Assembly (NCBI RefSeq): GCF_001591545.1
Contig: NZ_BCVC01000001.1
Location: 1,860,001-1,924,000 of the forward strand
DNA length: 64,000 bases
Reading direction: 5' to 3'
From: Lederbergia lenta NBRC 16444
GTDB lineage: Bacteria > Bacillota > Bacilli > Bacillales > Bacillaceae_C
In this document: piece by piece, positions 48,384 through 59,978 of the stretch
Position numbering within the stretch: the stretch's first letter is position 1
Layout: the number at the start of each line of letters is the position of its first letter
Position numbers and translations under genes: made by a program
The notes under the pieces: model-generated
The model's input: only the letters and a program-made list of their open reading frames with translations
The model's database searches: none
Told to the model about the DNA's origin: nothing

Positions 48384-49232
48384 TTACCCTTGTGAAGGGG
48401 TCTCTATTAAAGCAGGATCGAGTAATTCATATCCTTTTTCTCGTAGACCATTTACGATTTGTTCAAGAGCAGCATTTGTCCATTCTCTATCATGCATTAG
48501 TAAATTTGCTCCATCTTGTAATAGGTCTGTATTTACCATAATATCTGCTAGCGCATCTTTCGTCATATATTGTGATTCCCAATCATATCCGTAGGTCCAA
48601 TTCATTAATAACATCTTTTCTTCTGAAGCAAGCTGGCGACTTTCATCGGTATTACTACCAAAAGGAGCCCGAAAGAATTTAGGACGTTCACCAATTATTT
48701 CTTCTACCTTATCGCTAACTGACATAATTTCCTCATTTTGCTCTTCAATAGAAAGTGTTTTTAGATCCGCGTGCGAATATGTATGATTGCCAATCGTAAA
48801 ACCGAGCTCATGAATTTGTTTAATTATTTCTTCTTTCTCTTCCGAATGAATAAAATGGCCATTCACGAAAAATATCGCTGGTGCATCTAATGCTTTTAAT
48901 GTTTTCGCCATCTCCAGAGCATACTTATCGGGAGCATCATCAATTGTTATAAGTGCCACTTTTGGATTAGCATCTGTTATTGGTTCTAATGCAAATGTGT
49001 TTTCATTCATTCTATAAGTAGGCTTTGTTTCAACCTTCTCATTTTCTTCTGTTGTTTCAGGCTTTTCTTCCTTATCGGTCTTCTCTATCTCCTGCTTATC
49101 ATTTGATTGCTCAGACTGATTATTAGCAGTTTCTTGCTTCGGCTCATCCTCACTCTTATCCACTGTTGTTGGTTGGCTGCCGCATGCGGATAAAATAAAA
49201 ATGACAGCTAACATGATGATAAATTTCTTCAT
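48384..49232 (-). CDS. Polysaccharide deacetylase family lipoprotein
   Basis: A 282-residue lipoprotein (LSACGSQ, C17). A Glu/Lys/Thr-rich linker (about 20-75) precedes a NodB domain. The motifs are TIDDAPDKY (usual T-F-D-D-G-P, with both Asp kept and Gly changed to Ala), HTYSHADL (metal histidines), FFRAPFGS and LLMHDREWT. The metal and catalytic residues look intact, so it should remove N-acetyl groups from an envelope glycan. Related B. subtilis proteins act on peptidoglycan. No operon partner. Confidence 0.87.
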   Translation of the reverse strand: MKKFIIMLAVIFILSACGSQPTTVDKSEDEPKQETANNQSEQSNDKQEIEKTDKEEKPETTEENEKVETKPTYRMNENTFALEPITDANPKVALITIDDAPDKYALEMAKTLKALDAPAIFFVNGHFIHSEEKEEIIKQIHELGFTIGNHTYSHADLKTLSIEEQNEEIMSVSDKVEEIIGERPKFFRAPFGSNTDESRQLASEEKMLLMNWTYGYDWESQYMTKDALADIMVNTDLLQDGANLLMHDREWTNAALEQIVNGLREKGYELLDPALIETPSQG

Positions 49233-49361
49233 GCTTTTCTCCTTTCGCTATTTATACTACTAAAACGTTCTAGCTTTCTTCTAATTAGTATAACTTCTAC
49301 TTATAACCTTGTCCAAAAACCGGTCCATAAAATGATGAAACAGTTCTTTAGATTTATAGAG

Positions 49362-49616
49362 TTATATTCCCCCATAAACAAAGTATAAAACCATATTGAT
49401 CATTCCATAAGTTGTTAAGCTGAAAATAGTAATCCATAACGTAATTTTATTTGATTTTAAAAGTATTCTCGCTAATAAAAATGCTAAATAAAAAAATACA
49501 ACGAATAAGACAATTTTTGATACCAGATGATCTTTTCCAGATAGCCATTCAGCTAAGGTATACCCACTCCATATAATTAGCTGTAGAATCAGCGCAACAT
49601 ATTTCTTCATCAGCAA
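49362..49616 (-). CDS. Small three-helix membrane protein, unknown
   Basis: An 84-residue hydrophobic protein beginning MLMKKYVALILQLIIWSGYT, with three membrane helices and a short charged loop (SGKDHLVSK). It could also start at the ATG at 49610. No family recognised. It stands alone between the deacetylase gene and the pdh region. Confidence 0.5.
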   Translation of the reverse strand: MLMKKYVALILQLIIWSGYTLAEWLSGKDHLVSKIVLFVVFFYLAFLLARILLKSNKITLWITIFSLTTYGMINMVLYFVYGGI

Positions 49617-50005
49617 ATCGTATCACCCGCATTCTTCCAGAATACTCTATTACTGATAATATGCACGTTAAGTTCAAACATAAACATCATTTGCTAAAAA
49701 TTTAAACCTAAACATCAAAAAAGTAGAAATAACCGATAAGCGGCTGCAAATTGTGTCCTCAAGGCATCAAACTTATTTTAAACCATACTTATACACCGCG
49801 TTTGGTATTATCAGGCAATATTACATGAGAAGAAGAACTCATATCGATAATATCCTTTTAATAAATAAAATAAATATTAGGCATCAAGAAGAGAATGAAT
49901 AATTGTATTTTGAGGGGAGAAGATGGCAGGCTATAATATAGCCGCTAAAACGGAAGATCAATAAAAACACCCCTTTCAGATGAAAAGGGTGTTTTTATAC
50001 TTATT
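49617..50005. other. Gene-poor region beyond the pdh operon
   Basis: About 390 bp. It contains the pdh terminator at 49964-49996 and, ahead of it on the plus strand, a GAGGGGAGAAG-led ATG (49923) with 13 codons ending at the terminator. The tiny frame is probably chance. B. subtilis has slp and speA after pdhD; neither is here. Confidence 0.4.
49962..49998 (-). terminator. Terminator of the pdhABCD operon
   Basis: AAAACACCC pairs with GGGTGTTTT plus inner CTTT/AAAG pairs, with T runs on both sides. It follows pdhD. Confidence 0.85.
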
Positions 50006-51412
50006 TTACATAATGTGAATTGGTGTACCTAAAGCAACTTCTGCTGCTTCCATTGTAATCTCACCAAGTGTTGGATGTGCGTGAATTGTCATAGCAATAT
50101 CTTCAACAGTCATGCCTGCTTCAATAGCTAATCCAAGCTCGGAAATCATATCCGAAGCGCTAGCTCCCGCAATTTGAGCACCTACTACAAGGCCGTCTTC
50201 CTTGCGAGTGATAAGCTTAACAAATCCATCTGTATTATTAAGTGCTAAAGCACGTCCGTTCGCCGCAAATGGGAATTTAGATGCACTAATGTCTAATCCT
50301 TCATCTTTAGCTTGTTTTTCTGTATAACCAACTGTCGCAAGTTCTGGTTCAGAGAATACAACTGCTGGAATTCCTAGATAATCCACTTCGGATGTTTGGC
50401 CAGAAATTACTTCTGCAGCAATTTTCCCTTCATAAGAAGCTTTATGCGCCAATGGAGGTCCAGGTACAATATCGCCGATCGCAAAGATATTATTTACATT
50501 TGTTCTGCATTGCGCATCTACTTCAATTACACCACGGTCCGTCATTTTTATTCCTACTTGCTCAAGACCAAGTTCATCCGTATTAGGTTTACGGCCAACA
50601 GTAACTAATACATAATCAGCTTCTACTGTTTTTTCTTCGCCTTTTGCTTCGTAAGTAACTTTGACGCCACTTTCCGTTTCTTCCACACCTTTAGCCATTG
50701 CATTAGTAACAATTTCAGTGTTTTTCTTTTTCAAATTCTTTTTAACAAGAGCTGTCATTTGTTTCTCGAATCCACCAAGAATATCATCAGTACCTTCAAG
50801 AATTGTTACTTCTGAGCCGAGGTTAGCATATGCAGTTCCAAGTTCAGTACCAACGTATCCTCCACCGATAACAACTAGCTTCCCTGGAATTTCTTCCAAG
50901 TTTAATGCTCCTGTTGAATCAAGCACACGTTTTGAATACTTGAAGCTCGGAAGCTCAATTGGACGAGAACCAGTAGCAATGATTGCATGTTTAAATGTAT
51001 ACGTCTGTGATGAATTTTCATCCATCACTTTAAGATGATTTTCATCAACAAAGTATGCTTCACCTTGTACGATGTCTACTTTATTACCTTTTAATAGACC
51101 TTCTACTCCACCAGTTAATTTCTTAACAACTCCAGCTTTCCAAGCTTGGACTTTCGAAAAGTCTACTGATACTTTTTCAGTAGTAATTCCGAAATCAGCA
51201 GAATTCAATGCTGATTCATAACGTTGTGATGCAGAAATCAATGCTTTTGAAGGTATACAACCAACGTTTAAGCAAACGCCACCTAAAGTTGCTTTTTCTA
51301 CAATTGTTACTTTTTGACCAAGTTGGGCTGCACGAATTGCAGCAACATATCCGCCAGGGCCGGCACCAATTACAATAGTATCTGTTTCAATCGGGAAATC
51401 TCCTACTACCAT
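50006..51412 (-). CDS. pdhD: Dihydrolipoyl dehydrogenase (E3) of pyruvate dehydrogenase
   Basis: A 468-residue flavoprotein. The FAD loop is [15 protein letters not shown] (16-30), the redox disulfide is C47-LNVG-C52, the NAD loop is [11 protein letters not shown] and the C-terminal catalytic HAHPTLGE is present. It reoxidises dihydrolipoamide on E2 with NAD+. Nearly identical in layout to B. subtilis PdhD. Last gene of pdhABCD. Confidence 0.97.
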   Translation of the reverse strand: MVVGDFPIETDTIVIGAGPGGYVAAIRAAQLGQKVTIVEKATLGGVCLNVGCIPSKALISASQRYESALNSADFGITTEKVSVDFSKVQAWKAGVVKKLTGGVEGLLKGNKVDIVQGEAYFVDENHLKVMDENSSQTYTFKHAIIATGSRPIELPSFKYSKRVLDSTGALNLEEIPGKLVVIGGGYVGTELGTAYANLGSEVTILEGTDDILGGFEKQMTALVKKNLKKKNTEIVTNAMAKGVEETESGVKVTYEAKGEEKTVEADYVLVTVGRKPNTDELGLEQVGIKMTDRGVIEVDAQCRTNVNNIFAIGDIVPGPPLAHKASYEGKIAAEVISGQTSEVDYLGIPAVVFSEPELATVGYTEKQAKDEGLDISASKFPFAANGRALALNNTDGFVKLITRKEDGLVVGAQIAGASASDMISELGLAIEAGMTVEDIAMTIHAHPTLGEITMEAAEVALGTPIHIM

Positions 51413-51415
51413 GTT

Positions 51416-52735
51416 TTACGCCTCCATTAATAATAGTTCAGGGTCATTCAATAATCGCTTAATTTGGTTAAGCGCCATTTGAGCACTCGCACCATCGATA
51501 GCACGGTGATCAAAGCTCAATGATAATGCTAACACAGGAGCAGCTACAATTTCACCATTTTTAACTACTGGTTTTTCTGCGATACGTCCAACACCTAAGA
51601 TAGCTACTTCTGGATGGTTAATTACAGGAGTAAACCATTGGCCACCCGCTGAACCAATATTTGAAATAGTACATGACGCACCTTTCATTTCATTTGGTGC
51701 AAGCTTACCGTCACGCGCTTTAGCTCCAAGCTCATTAATTTCTTGAGAAACTGCAAAGACAGATTTTGTATCTGCATTCTTAACAACAGGTACTAATAAG
51801 CCTTTATCCGTATCTGCTGCAATTCCGATATTGTAATAATGCTTTTGAACAATTTCATCTGTTGCATCATCAATAGAAGTATTAAGGATTGGATACTCAC
51901 GCATAGCACTAACAAGTGCCTTCACGATATACGGAAGGAATGTTAACTTAATATCTTTTTCTGCCGCTACTTCTTTGAACTTTTTACGGTGCGCAACAAG
52001 TGCAGAAACTTCCACTTCATCCATAAGCGTTACGTGTGGTGCTGTATGTTTCGAATTCACCATCGCTTTTGCAATTGCTTTACGGATACCGCTCATTTTC
52101 TCGCGTGTTTCTGGGTATTCACCTTCAGGAACAACTGGTGAAGCAACCTTAGTTTCAGCTTGAGATGTTTGAACTGTTTCCTCTTTAGTAGTCTCTTGAC
52201 CACCGTTAAGGAAAGCGTCAATATCTTCACGAAGAATACGGCCGTTTTTGCCAGAGCCTGATACAGAGCGAATATTTACGCCTTTTTCACGTGCATATTT
52301 ACGAACTGATGGCATTGCAACAATTAATTTATTTGAATCTTCTTCAGTAGCAGGTTGTGCTCCAGCGCCAGTAGTTCCAGCTTGAGATTCTTGTTTTACT
52401 TCTTCTTTTTTAATATCTTGTCCAGCTTCAGCTGTCGCTTGAACATTAGCTTCTGTCTCAGCTTCGCCTTCGTCATCACCTTGAAGATGCTCATATCCTG
52501 GAGCATCAAATGTGATAAGCACATCCCCAACTGTAGCAGTTGTCCCTTCTTCAACATGTACCTTTTCAACTGTACCAGCTACTGGAGATGGTAATTCAAC
52601 GACTGCTTTGTCATTTTGAACTTCACAAAGAATATCGTCCTCTTCGATCTTGTCACCTGGTTTAATAAACCACTTAACAATATCACCTTCATGGATTCCT
52701 TCACCGATATCCGGCATTTTAAATTGGAATGACAA
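51416..52735 (-). CDS. pdhC: Dihydrolipoamide acetyltransferase (E2) of pyruvate dehydrogenase
   Basis: The TTG at 52735 follows AGGAGGGTGAA and gives [13 protein letters not shown], as in B. subtilis; a GTG three codons upstream would overlap that ribosome-binding site. The 439 residues hold one lipoyl domain (lipoylated K43 in N-D-K-A-V), an Ala/Glu/Gln-rich linker, a subunit-binding domain ([15 protein letters not shown]) and the catalytic domain with [10 protein letters not shown]. It transfers acetyl groups to coenzyme A and forms the core of the complex. Confidence 0.96.
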   Translation of the reverse strand: MSFQFKMPDIGEGIHEGDIVKWFIKPGDKIEEDDILCEVQNDKAVVELPSPVAGTVEKVHVEEGTTATVGDVLITFDAPGYEHLQGDDEGEAETEANVQATAEAGQDIKKEEVKQESQAGTTGAGAQPATEEDSNKLIVAMPSVRKYAREKGVNIRSVSGSGKNGRILREDIDAFLNGGQETTKEETVQTSQAETKVASPVVPEGEYPETREKMSGIRKAIAKAMVNSKHTAPHVTLMDEVEVSALVAHRKKFKEVAAEKDIKLTFLPYIVKALVSAMREYPILNTSIDDATDEIVQKHYYNIGIAADTDKGLLVPVVKNADTKSVFAVSQEINELGAKARDGKLAPNEMKGASCTISNIGSAGGQWFTPVINHPEVAILGVGRIAEKPVVKNGEIVAAPVLALSLSFDHRAIDGASAQMALNQIKRLLNDPELLLMEA

Positions 52736-52786
52736 ATTATTCACCCTCCTGAAATTACTTAATTAATCCTATTATCTAACATTCAA

Positions 52787-53764
52787 TTAAAATTCAAGCA
52801 CTTTTTTTGCAGTTTCCATAATATCTTTATGGTTTGGTAACCATACAGGCTCTGCTTGAGCAAATGGATAAACAGTATCTGGTGCAGTTACTCGCAATAC
52901 AGGTGCCTCGAGGCTAAGGATTGCACGATCATTGATTTCAGCAACGACATTTGCTGCAATTCCTGCTTGTTTTTGTGCTTCTTGAACAACGATTGCACGG
53001 TTCGTTTTTTCGACAGATGCAATGATTGTTTCGATATCAAGCGGGCTAATTGTACGCAGATCAATAACTTCAACAGAATGTCCTTCTTTTTCAAGTTCTT
53101 CAGCTGCTTTAATAGAATCATGTACCATTGCACCATAAGTGATGATCGTCAAATCAGTACCTTCCCGTTTAACATCTGCTTTACCAAGTGGAATAGTATA
53201 CTCTTCTTCCGGAACTTCTTGACGGAAAGAACGATACAATTTCATATGCTCAAGGAAAACAACTGGGTCATTGTCGCGAATGGACGAGATTAATAATCCT
53301 TTTGCATCATATGGAGTAGATGGAATAACAACTTTCAATCCTGGTGTTTGTGCCATAAGCCCTTCTAGGCTGTCTGCGTGCATCTCAGGAGTGAAAACTC
53401 CTCCACCAAATGGTGAGCGAATTGTAATTGGTGCATTAAATGTATTCCCTGTACGGAATCTCCAACGCGCCATTTGTCCACTAATAGAGTCCATTACCTC
53501 AAATACGAAACCAAAGAATTGGATTTCAGGAACAGGACGGAACCCTTGAGTAGTTAGACCAATCGCAAGACCTCCAATACCTGATTCCGCAAGCGGAGTA
53601 TCAAATACGCGATCTTCACCAAACTCTTTATGCAAACCTTCCGTAGCGCGGAAAACTCCGCCATTAACTCCTACGTCCTCACCGAAAACTAGAACATTTT
53701 CATCATTGCGCAATTCTGTACGAAGCGCGTCTGTAATAGCTTGAATCATAGTCATTTGAGCCAT
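52787..53764 (-). CDS. pdhB: Pyruvate dehydrogenase E1 beta subunit
   Basis: A 325-residue transketolase-type protein beginning [20 protein letters not shown]. The [16 protein letters not shown] and [14 protein letters not shown] segments of the thiamine-diphosphate-binding interface are present. It pairs with PdhA to decarboxylate pyruvate. It follows pdhA by three bases. Confidence 0.97.
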   Translation of the reverse strand: MAQMTMIQAITDALRTELRNDENVLVFGEDVGVNGGVFRATEGLHKEFGEDRVFDTPLAESGIGGLAIGLTTQGFRPVPEIQFFGFVFEVMDSISGQMARWRFRTGNTFNAPITIRSPFGGGVFTPEMHADSLEGLMAQTPGLKVVIPSTPYDAKGLLISSIRDNDPVVFLEHMKLYRSFRQEVPEEEYTIPLGKADVKREGTDLTIITYGAMVHDSIKAAEELEKEGHSVEVIDLRTISPLDIETIIASVEKTNRAIVVQEAQKQAGIAANVVAEINDRAILSLEAPVLRVTAPDTVYPFAQAEPVWLPNHKDIMETAKKVLEF

Positions 53765-53767
53765 GGC

Positions 53768-55288
<1,521 letters not shown>

Positions 55289-55290
<2 letters not shown>

Positions 55291-55332
55291 AAAAAAGACA
55301 GGAAATAGAGTTTATTTTCCTGTCTTTTTTAT
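55289..55332. terminator. Terminator of ykyA
   Basis: AAAAAAGACAGGAAA and TTTTCCTGTCTTTTTT pair around a ten-base loop. It follows the ykyA stop. Confidence 0.88.
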
Positions 55333-55986
55333 TTATTCTACTTCTTTCGTGTTAATTCCTGCTTCTTTGTAAAACTTAGCTTTCGCTTCATTAAACTTTT
55401 CTGTTTGCTCATTAAACTTACTGTTAGCTTCAAATACTTTTTCATACACTTTGTTTGTATTCTCTATTTGCTTTTGCAAATCCTCAATTTTTAATTCTTT
55501 ATCTTTTATCATTTCATAAGTTTTACGATCTTCCTCGATTCCTTTTATGTATGTTGAATATAGTTCTTCATAATTTTCATACCTTTTTTTCATTAAATCT
55601 TGAAGTTGTTCTGCTTGTTTTTTTAAATTTTTCTCTTTTAATTTCGCAATTTCTCCATCTAGCTTATCAAATTCTTTTTTTGATGAATTAATCGATTCTT
55701 TTTCTTTATTTAAATGATCCTCTCTCTTATCCAAATTAGCCAATCCTTCATCAGCCATTTGAGAAATCTTCTCAAAATCTTTCATACCTAACTCCATTAT
55801 TTCATCAAATATAGCCTTTTCAGCTGTTTCCAATTTCGCGAGTGGTTCTTGTTGTTTCTCGAAATTACTCTCTTTTGCCACAGTATCTTCCAAAGTTTGA
55901 TAAATATTCTCTTCGGGTGCAGAGCATGCTGCGACAAATACCGCAATAAGTAATATAAAAGTACTTGTTAATACCTTTTTCATCAT
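55333..55986 (-). CDS. ykyA: YkyA family coiled-coil lipoprotein
   Basis: A 217-residue lipoprotein (VAAC, lipidation at C21). Almost the whole mature part is one long Lys/Glu-rich helix with coiled-coil heptads (about 45-205). It matches YkyA, annotated as a putative cell-wall binding lipoprotein, found between def and pdhA in bacilli. Function unknown. It is divergent from def. Confidence 0.87.
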   Translation of the reverse strand: MMKKVLTSTFILLIAVFVAACSAPEENIYQTLEDTVAKESNFEKQQEPLAKLETAEKAIFDEIMELGMKDFEKISQMADEGLANLDKREDHLNKEKESINSSKKEFDKLDGEIAKLKEKNLKKQAEQLQDLMKKRYENYEELYSTYIKGIEEDRKTYEMIKDKELKIEDLQKQIENTNKVYEKVFEANSKFNEQTEKFNEAKAKFYKEAGINTKEVE

Positions 55987-56151
55987 AATCCTCCTAACTA
56001 TTTCCCTACTTACTATAACGGGATATGCAATTTTTTACAACAATCTACAATCCTCCCCTTTGTACAATAATGCACATATTCTGCTTTTACATTTCTGCCT
56101 CCATTTGGTACACTATTTTTTATGAAGAACGCAGAAACAGGAGGATCTGAT

Positions 56152-56706
56152 ATGATTCTAATGAAAGATATTGTCAGAGAAGGTCATGAAGTATTAAGAG
56201 AAGTAGCCCAAGAAGTTCAATTACCGCCTTCACAAGAAGACATAGAAATTCTGAATAGAATGGAAGAATATTTAAAGAACAGCCAAGATGATGATTTGAG
56301 CGAAAAGTATAATTTACGTCCTGGAGTAGGTCTTGCTGCTCCACAAATCAATATTTCTAAAAGAATGATCGCGGTACGTCTAGAAGACGACAACGGAAAA
56401 GAATATCATTATGGTCTTATAAATCCGAAAATCATCAGCCATTCCGTAGAGAAATCTTATTTGACTGCTGGCGAAGGTTGTCTATCTGTCGATCGAAATG
56501 TTCCGGGGTACGTTCTAAGATACTCGCGAGTAACGATCAAGGCGTTCGATAAACATGGATCAGAAATAAAACTTAGATTACGCGGGTTACCTGCCATCGT
56601 TTTCCAACATGAATTGGATCATTTAAACGGAATTATGTTTTACGACCATATCAATAAGCAAGATCCCTTTTATGCTCCAGAAGATGCTATGCCTATAGAC
56701 AGATAA
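56152..56706 (+). CDS. def: Peptide deformylase (DefB type)
   Basis: From the ATG at 56152, after AGGAGG, the protein has 184 residues, the usual DefB length. The three metal motifs are [15 protein letters not shown] and H-E-L-D-H. It removes the formyl group from nascent chains. An ATG 30 bases upstream is in frame but lies before the ribosome-binding site. Confidence 0.95.
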   Translation: MILMKDIVREGHEVLREVAQEVQLPPSQEDIEILNRMEEYLKNSQDDDLSEKYNLRPGVGLAAPQINISKRMIAVRLEDDNGKEYHYGLINPKIISHSVEKSYLTAGEGCLSVDRNVPGYVLRYSRVTIKAFDKHGSEIKLRLRGLPAIVFQHELDHLNGIMFYDHINKQDPFYAPEDAMPIDR

Positions 56707-56740
56707 AAAGAATCCGGGTCTCCCCCGGATTCTTTTTAAT
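56704..56740. terminator. Bidirectional terminator between def and the HAD gene
   Basis: AAAGAATCCGGG pairs with CCCGGATTCTTT around TCTCC, T5 follows on the plus side. Confidence 0.9.
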
Positions 56741-57533
56741 TCTTTATAATTTCAAATGAATCCGAGAGCAAACCAACTGCTCTTAACCCATTAACAATTC
56801 CATCATCATCTACATCTGTCGTTACAAAATCTGCATATGTTTTGACAACTTCATGCGCATTCCCCATTGCAACACCAGTACCTACTGTTTTCAACATTTC
56901 TATATCATTCAACCCATCGCCGAATGCATAGACATTTTCCATTTTGAATCCAAGCGCTTCAATCATTTTTTTTATTCCTTCTGCCTTGGATCCACCTTTC
57001 GGAACAACATCTAATGCTTCCTCATGCCAGCGGATAAATGTGTGTTTCCCCTCAAAGTCTTCCAAATACTCAGATTCACTTTCCTCAGCAAATAAAAGTG
57101 TTTGATATATATCATTATCTTCATAAAAGTTTGGATCAAGCTCGGGATGTGGCATTTCTAAACTTTTCATAGCATCCGCTATTCTTTGATCAAATTCCGT
57201 ATTCGCCTTTAACGTATTTTCATTCATGTAAACCAATGAATGATTATACTTTTTCGATTCTACCGCTAACTTTTTCAAATCCTCACTTTTAAATGGATTT
57301 TTATATAACACTTCATTTCCAGATACTACATACTGTCCATTAAAAGTTACATAAGACTTAATATTTAATTCCTTAAGTAAATAAGAGATCATAAACGGCC
57401 CACGTCCTGTAGCAATCGCTGTGTAGATTCCATTTTTTTGTAGCGTCAAGACAGCATCTTTAACCGCTGCTGGCAATTTTTTATCGTGATCAAGCAATGT
57501 TCCATCAATATCAAAAAAAACAATTTTCTTCAT
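56736..57533 (-). CDS. Cof-type HAD-IIB family phosphatase (YkrA-like)
   Basis: A 265-residue HAD hydrolase. Motif I is FFDIDGTLLD (nucleophile Asp near 8), motif II is AIATGRGP, motif III includes KGGSKAEG and motif IV is FGDGLNDIEML. The cap is the type IIB of Cof proteins. These act on small phosphorylated metabolites, and the substrate is not known. The start ATG is at 57533. Confidence 0.9.
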   Translation of the reverse strand: MKKIVFFDIDGTLLDHDKKLPAAVKDAVLTLQKNGIYTAIATGRGPFMISYLLKELNIKSYVTFNGQYVVSGNEVLYKNPFKSEDLKKLAVESKKYNHSLVYMNENTLKANTEFDQRIADAMKSLEMPHPELDPNFYEDNDIYQTLLFAEESESEYLEDFEGKHTFIRWHEEALDVVPKGGSKAEGIKKMIEALGFKMENVYAFGDGLNDIEMLKTVGTGVAMGNAHEVVKTYADFVTTDVDDDGIVNGLRAVGLLSDSFEIIKN

Positions 57534-57739
57534 TATATCTTACTCCTCATTTTTTATAATTTATAGATTTGGGTAGATTCCATGATTTAACAGTCACTTA
57601 AACATGGATTTCTGATTAATAATCTCCTAACAGCATATAATACAAACAAAAAATATGCACAAAAAAGAGCATTCTAATGCCAAGATGCTTTTACTTTAGA
57701 CAAGGATCGGGTAAAATAGAATATAAGGAGTGATCCACC

Positions 57740-57811
57740 ATGTTAAAAAAGCTACGTAAGAAGCTTTTAAAACAGTGGAACGATTTGCTTAGAAAAAAAA
57801 CAATTGCTTAA
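57740..57811 (+). CDS. Tiny cationic amphipathic peptide (23 residues)
   Basis: ATAAGGAG ends nine bases before the ATG, and 24 codons including the stop follow. The peptide begins MLKKLRKKLLKQWNDLL and ends RKKTIA. It has nine Lys or Arg against one Asp. Leu at 2, 5, 9, 10, 16, 17 and Trp13 fall on one helical face. TTTACT and TAAAAT (16-base spacer) lie just upstream as a possible sigma-A promoter. A hairpin with a T-rich tail lies 22 bases after the stop. Function unknown: a membrane-active or RNA-binding peptide is possible. Confidence 0.5.
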   Translation: MLKKLRKKLLKQWNDLLRKKTIA

Positions 57812-57830
57812 TAATCAATTGCTTTCATTC

Positions 57831-57864
57831 AGGCCCCTCTGTTTGTTGGAGGGCTTATTCTTTA
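57831..57864 (+). terminator. Weak terminator after the tiny peptide gene
   Basis: GCCC-TC (57833-57839) pairs with GG-GGGC (57848-57854) with one mismatch; TTATTCTTT follows. Confidence 0.5.
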
Positions 57865-57980
57865 TGTATCTTACTTAATTTAACACGGATTATGTGAATG
57901 AAAAAATAAGATAAAGTTATTCCTTACTATAAAAAATCACATTATTAAGGTTAACAATTCATATCAAAGGAGAGAATACT

Positions 57981-58193
57981 ATGATTTTTAAAGTGTATTA
58001 TCAAGAGATTGAAACAGAAATTCCGGTACGAGAAAACACAAAAACATTTTATATTGATGCAGAAAATGAACGTGCTGTTCGCCATATTCTGAAAGACCGC
58101 CCAATTAATATTGAATATGTCCAACTTTTAGAAGGTGCGTATTTGGAATATGAAAAAAAATCCGAGGATTTTTCCTTGCAGGAGATTAATTAA
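57981..58193 (+). CDS. rpoY: RNA polymerase epsilon subunit RpoY
   Basis: A 70-residue protein beginning MIFKVYYQEIETEIPVRENT, the RpoY/YkzG family (DUF1447). It binds RNA polymerase in Firmicutes. It is followed by rnjA after three bases, as in B. subtilis. AAAGGAGAG precedes the ATG. Confidence 0.95.
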   Translation: MIFKVYYQEIETEIPVRENTKTFYIDAENERAVRHILKDRPINIEYVQLLEGAYLEYEKKSEDFSLQEIN

Positions 58194-58196
58194 GTC

Positions 58197-59864
58197 ATGA
58201 AATTTGTTAAAAATGATCAAACAGCAGTTTTTGCCCTTGGCGGTTTGGGTGAAATTGGCAAGAACACATACGGTGTACAATTTCAAGATGAAATAATATT
58301 AATCGATGCGGGGATTAAATTTCCAGAAGATGAGTTACTCGGAATAGACTATGTCATCCCCGATTATTCTTTTTTAGTTAAAAATGTAGATAATATTAAA
58401 GGGTTAGTTATTACTCATGGACATGAGGATCACATTGGTGGGATTCCTTATTTACTACGTCAAGTGAATATCCCTATTTACGCGGGTAAACTTGCCCTCG
58501 GATTGATTAGAAATAAATTGGAAGAGCATGGACTTTTACGTCAAACAAAATTATATGAAATTCAAGAAGATGATGTCATTAAATTCCGAAAGACATCCGT
58601 ATCGTTTTTCCGTACAACACATAGTATTCCTGATTCTTACGGTGTAGTTGTTAAAACACCACCAGGGAATATTGTCCATACGGGTGATTTTAAATTTGAT
58701 TTTACACCAGTCGGTGAACCAGCAAACTTAACGAAAATGGCTGAGATCGGTAAAGAAGGGGTACTTTGCCTTCTTTCGGATAGTACAAATGCTGAGGTTC
58801 CACACTTTACTATGTCAGAAAGACGCGTTGGAGACAGTATAGATGATATTTTTCGCAAAGTAGAAGGCAGGGTTATATTTGCTACTTTTGCATCGAATAT
58901 CCATCGACTACAACAAGTTATTGATGCTGCGGTAATAAACGGCAGAAAAGTCGCTGTTTTCGGTCGAAGTATGGATACAGCAATTGAAATTGGACAAGAT
59001 CTTGGTTATATAAACGCTCCAAAAGATACGTTTATAAGTACTCAGCAACTTAATCGCATTCCAGCTAACAAAGTAACCATTCTATGTACAGGAAGCCAAG
59101 GTGAACCTATGGCAGCCTTATCAAGAATTGCTAATGGTACACACAGACAAATACAAATCCAACCTGGAGATACAGTTGTTTTTTCATCTTCTCCAATCCC
59201 TGGAAATACAACTAGCGTGAACCGTACGATCAATTTACTTTATCGTGCAGGCGCAGATGTCATTGCTGGTTCTTTAAATAACATCCATACTTCAGGTCAT
59301 GGTGGTCAACAAGAGCAAAAACTAATGCTTCGATTAATGAAGCCGAAGTTTTTCATGCCAATTCACGGGGAGTATCGTATGCAAAAAATGCATGCAAAAC
59401 TAGCAATTGAATGTGATGTACCAGAAGAAAATTGTTTCATAATGGATAATGGCGAAGTCCTTGCATTAACAAATAATACAGCTAATGTTGCAGGAAAAAT
59501 TCCATCAGGTTCTATATATATTGATGGAAAGGGCATTGGCGATATCGGTAATATCGTTTTACGCGACCGGAGAATTCTATCCGAAGAAGGGCTTGTTATC
59601 GTCGTTGTTTCCATTGATATGGAAAAGCATAAGATATCTGCGGGACCTGACATCATTTCTCGTGGCTTCGTCTATATGAGAGAGTCTGGAGACTTAATTC
59701 ATGAAGCACAAAAAATGATCGGCAAACATTTGAATAAAATCATGGATCGAAAAACGACGCAATGGTCAGAGATCAAAACTGAAATTACAGATACATTAAC
59801 ACCATTTCTTTACGAAAAAACAAAGCGCAGACCAATGATCCTGCCGATCATAATGGAAGTTTAA
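58197..59864 (+). CDS. rnjA: Ribonuclease J1
   Basis: A 555-residue metallo-beta-lactamase/beta-CASP nuclease. The metal motif H74-G-H-E-D-H79 is present, with [11 protein letters not shown] and [16 protein letters not shown] later and the C-terminal domain. RNase J1 is a 5'-3' exonuclease and endonuclease central to mRNA decay. It forms an operon with rpoY. Confidence 0.97.
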   Translation: MKFVKNDQTAVFALGGLGEIGKNTYGVQFQDEIILIDAGIKFPEDELLGIDYVIPDYSFLVKNVDNIKGLVITHGHEDHIGGIPYLLRQVNIPIYAGKLALGLIRNKLEEHGLLRQTKLYEIQEDDVIKFRKTSVSFFRTTHSIPDSYGVVVKTPPGNIVHTGDFKFDFTPVGEPANLTKMAEIGKEGVLCLLSDSTNAEVPHFTMSERRVGDSIDDIFRKVEGRVIFATFASNIHRLQQVIDAAVINGRKVAVFGRSMDTAIEIGQDLGYINAPKDTFISTQQLNRIPANKVTILCTGSQGEPMAALSRIANGTHRQIQIQPGDTVVFSSSPIPGNTTSVNRTINLLYRAGADVIAGSLNNIHTSGHGGQQEQKLMLRLMKPKFFMPIHGEYRMQKMHAKLAIECDVPEENCFIMDNGEVLALTNNTANVAGKIPSGSIYIDGKGIGDIGNIVLRDRRILSEEGLVIVVVSIDMEKHKISAGPDIISRGFVYMRESGDLIHEAQKMIGKHLNKIMDRKTTQWSEIKTEITDTLTPFLYEKTKRRPMILPIIMEV

Positions 59865-59883
59865 AAAGACAAAGATTAGACAT

Positions 59884-59928
59884 AGAAAAAAGGGTAAGAT
59901 GCTTTAAGAAAAGCACTTACCCTTTTTA
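59884..59928 (+). terminator. Terminator of rpoY-rnjA
   Basis: AAAAAGGGTAAG and CTTACCCTTTTT pair with an inner TGCTTT/AAAGCA helix; the loop is AAGA. Confidence 0.9.
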
Positions 59929-59978
59929 TGTAACTAACAGAACATTCCCTTCAATTATAAAAATTTATAAGGCATTAG

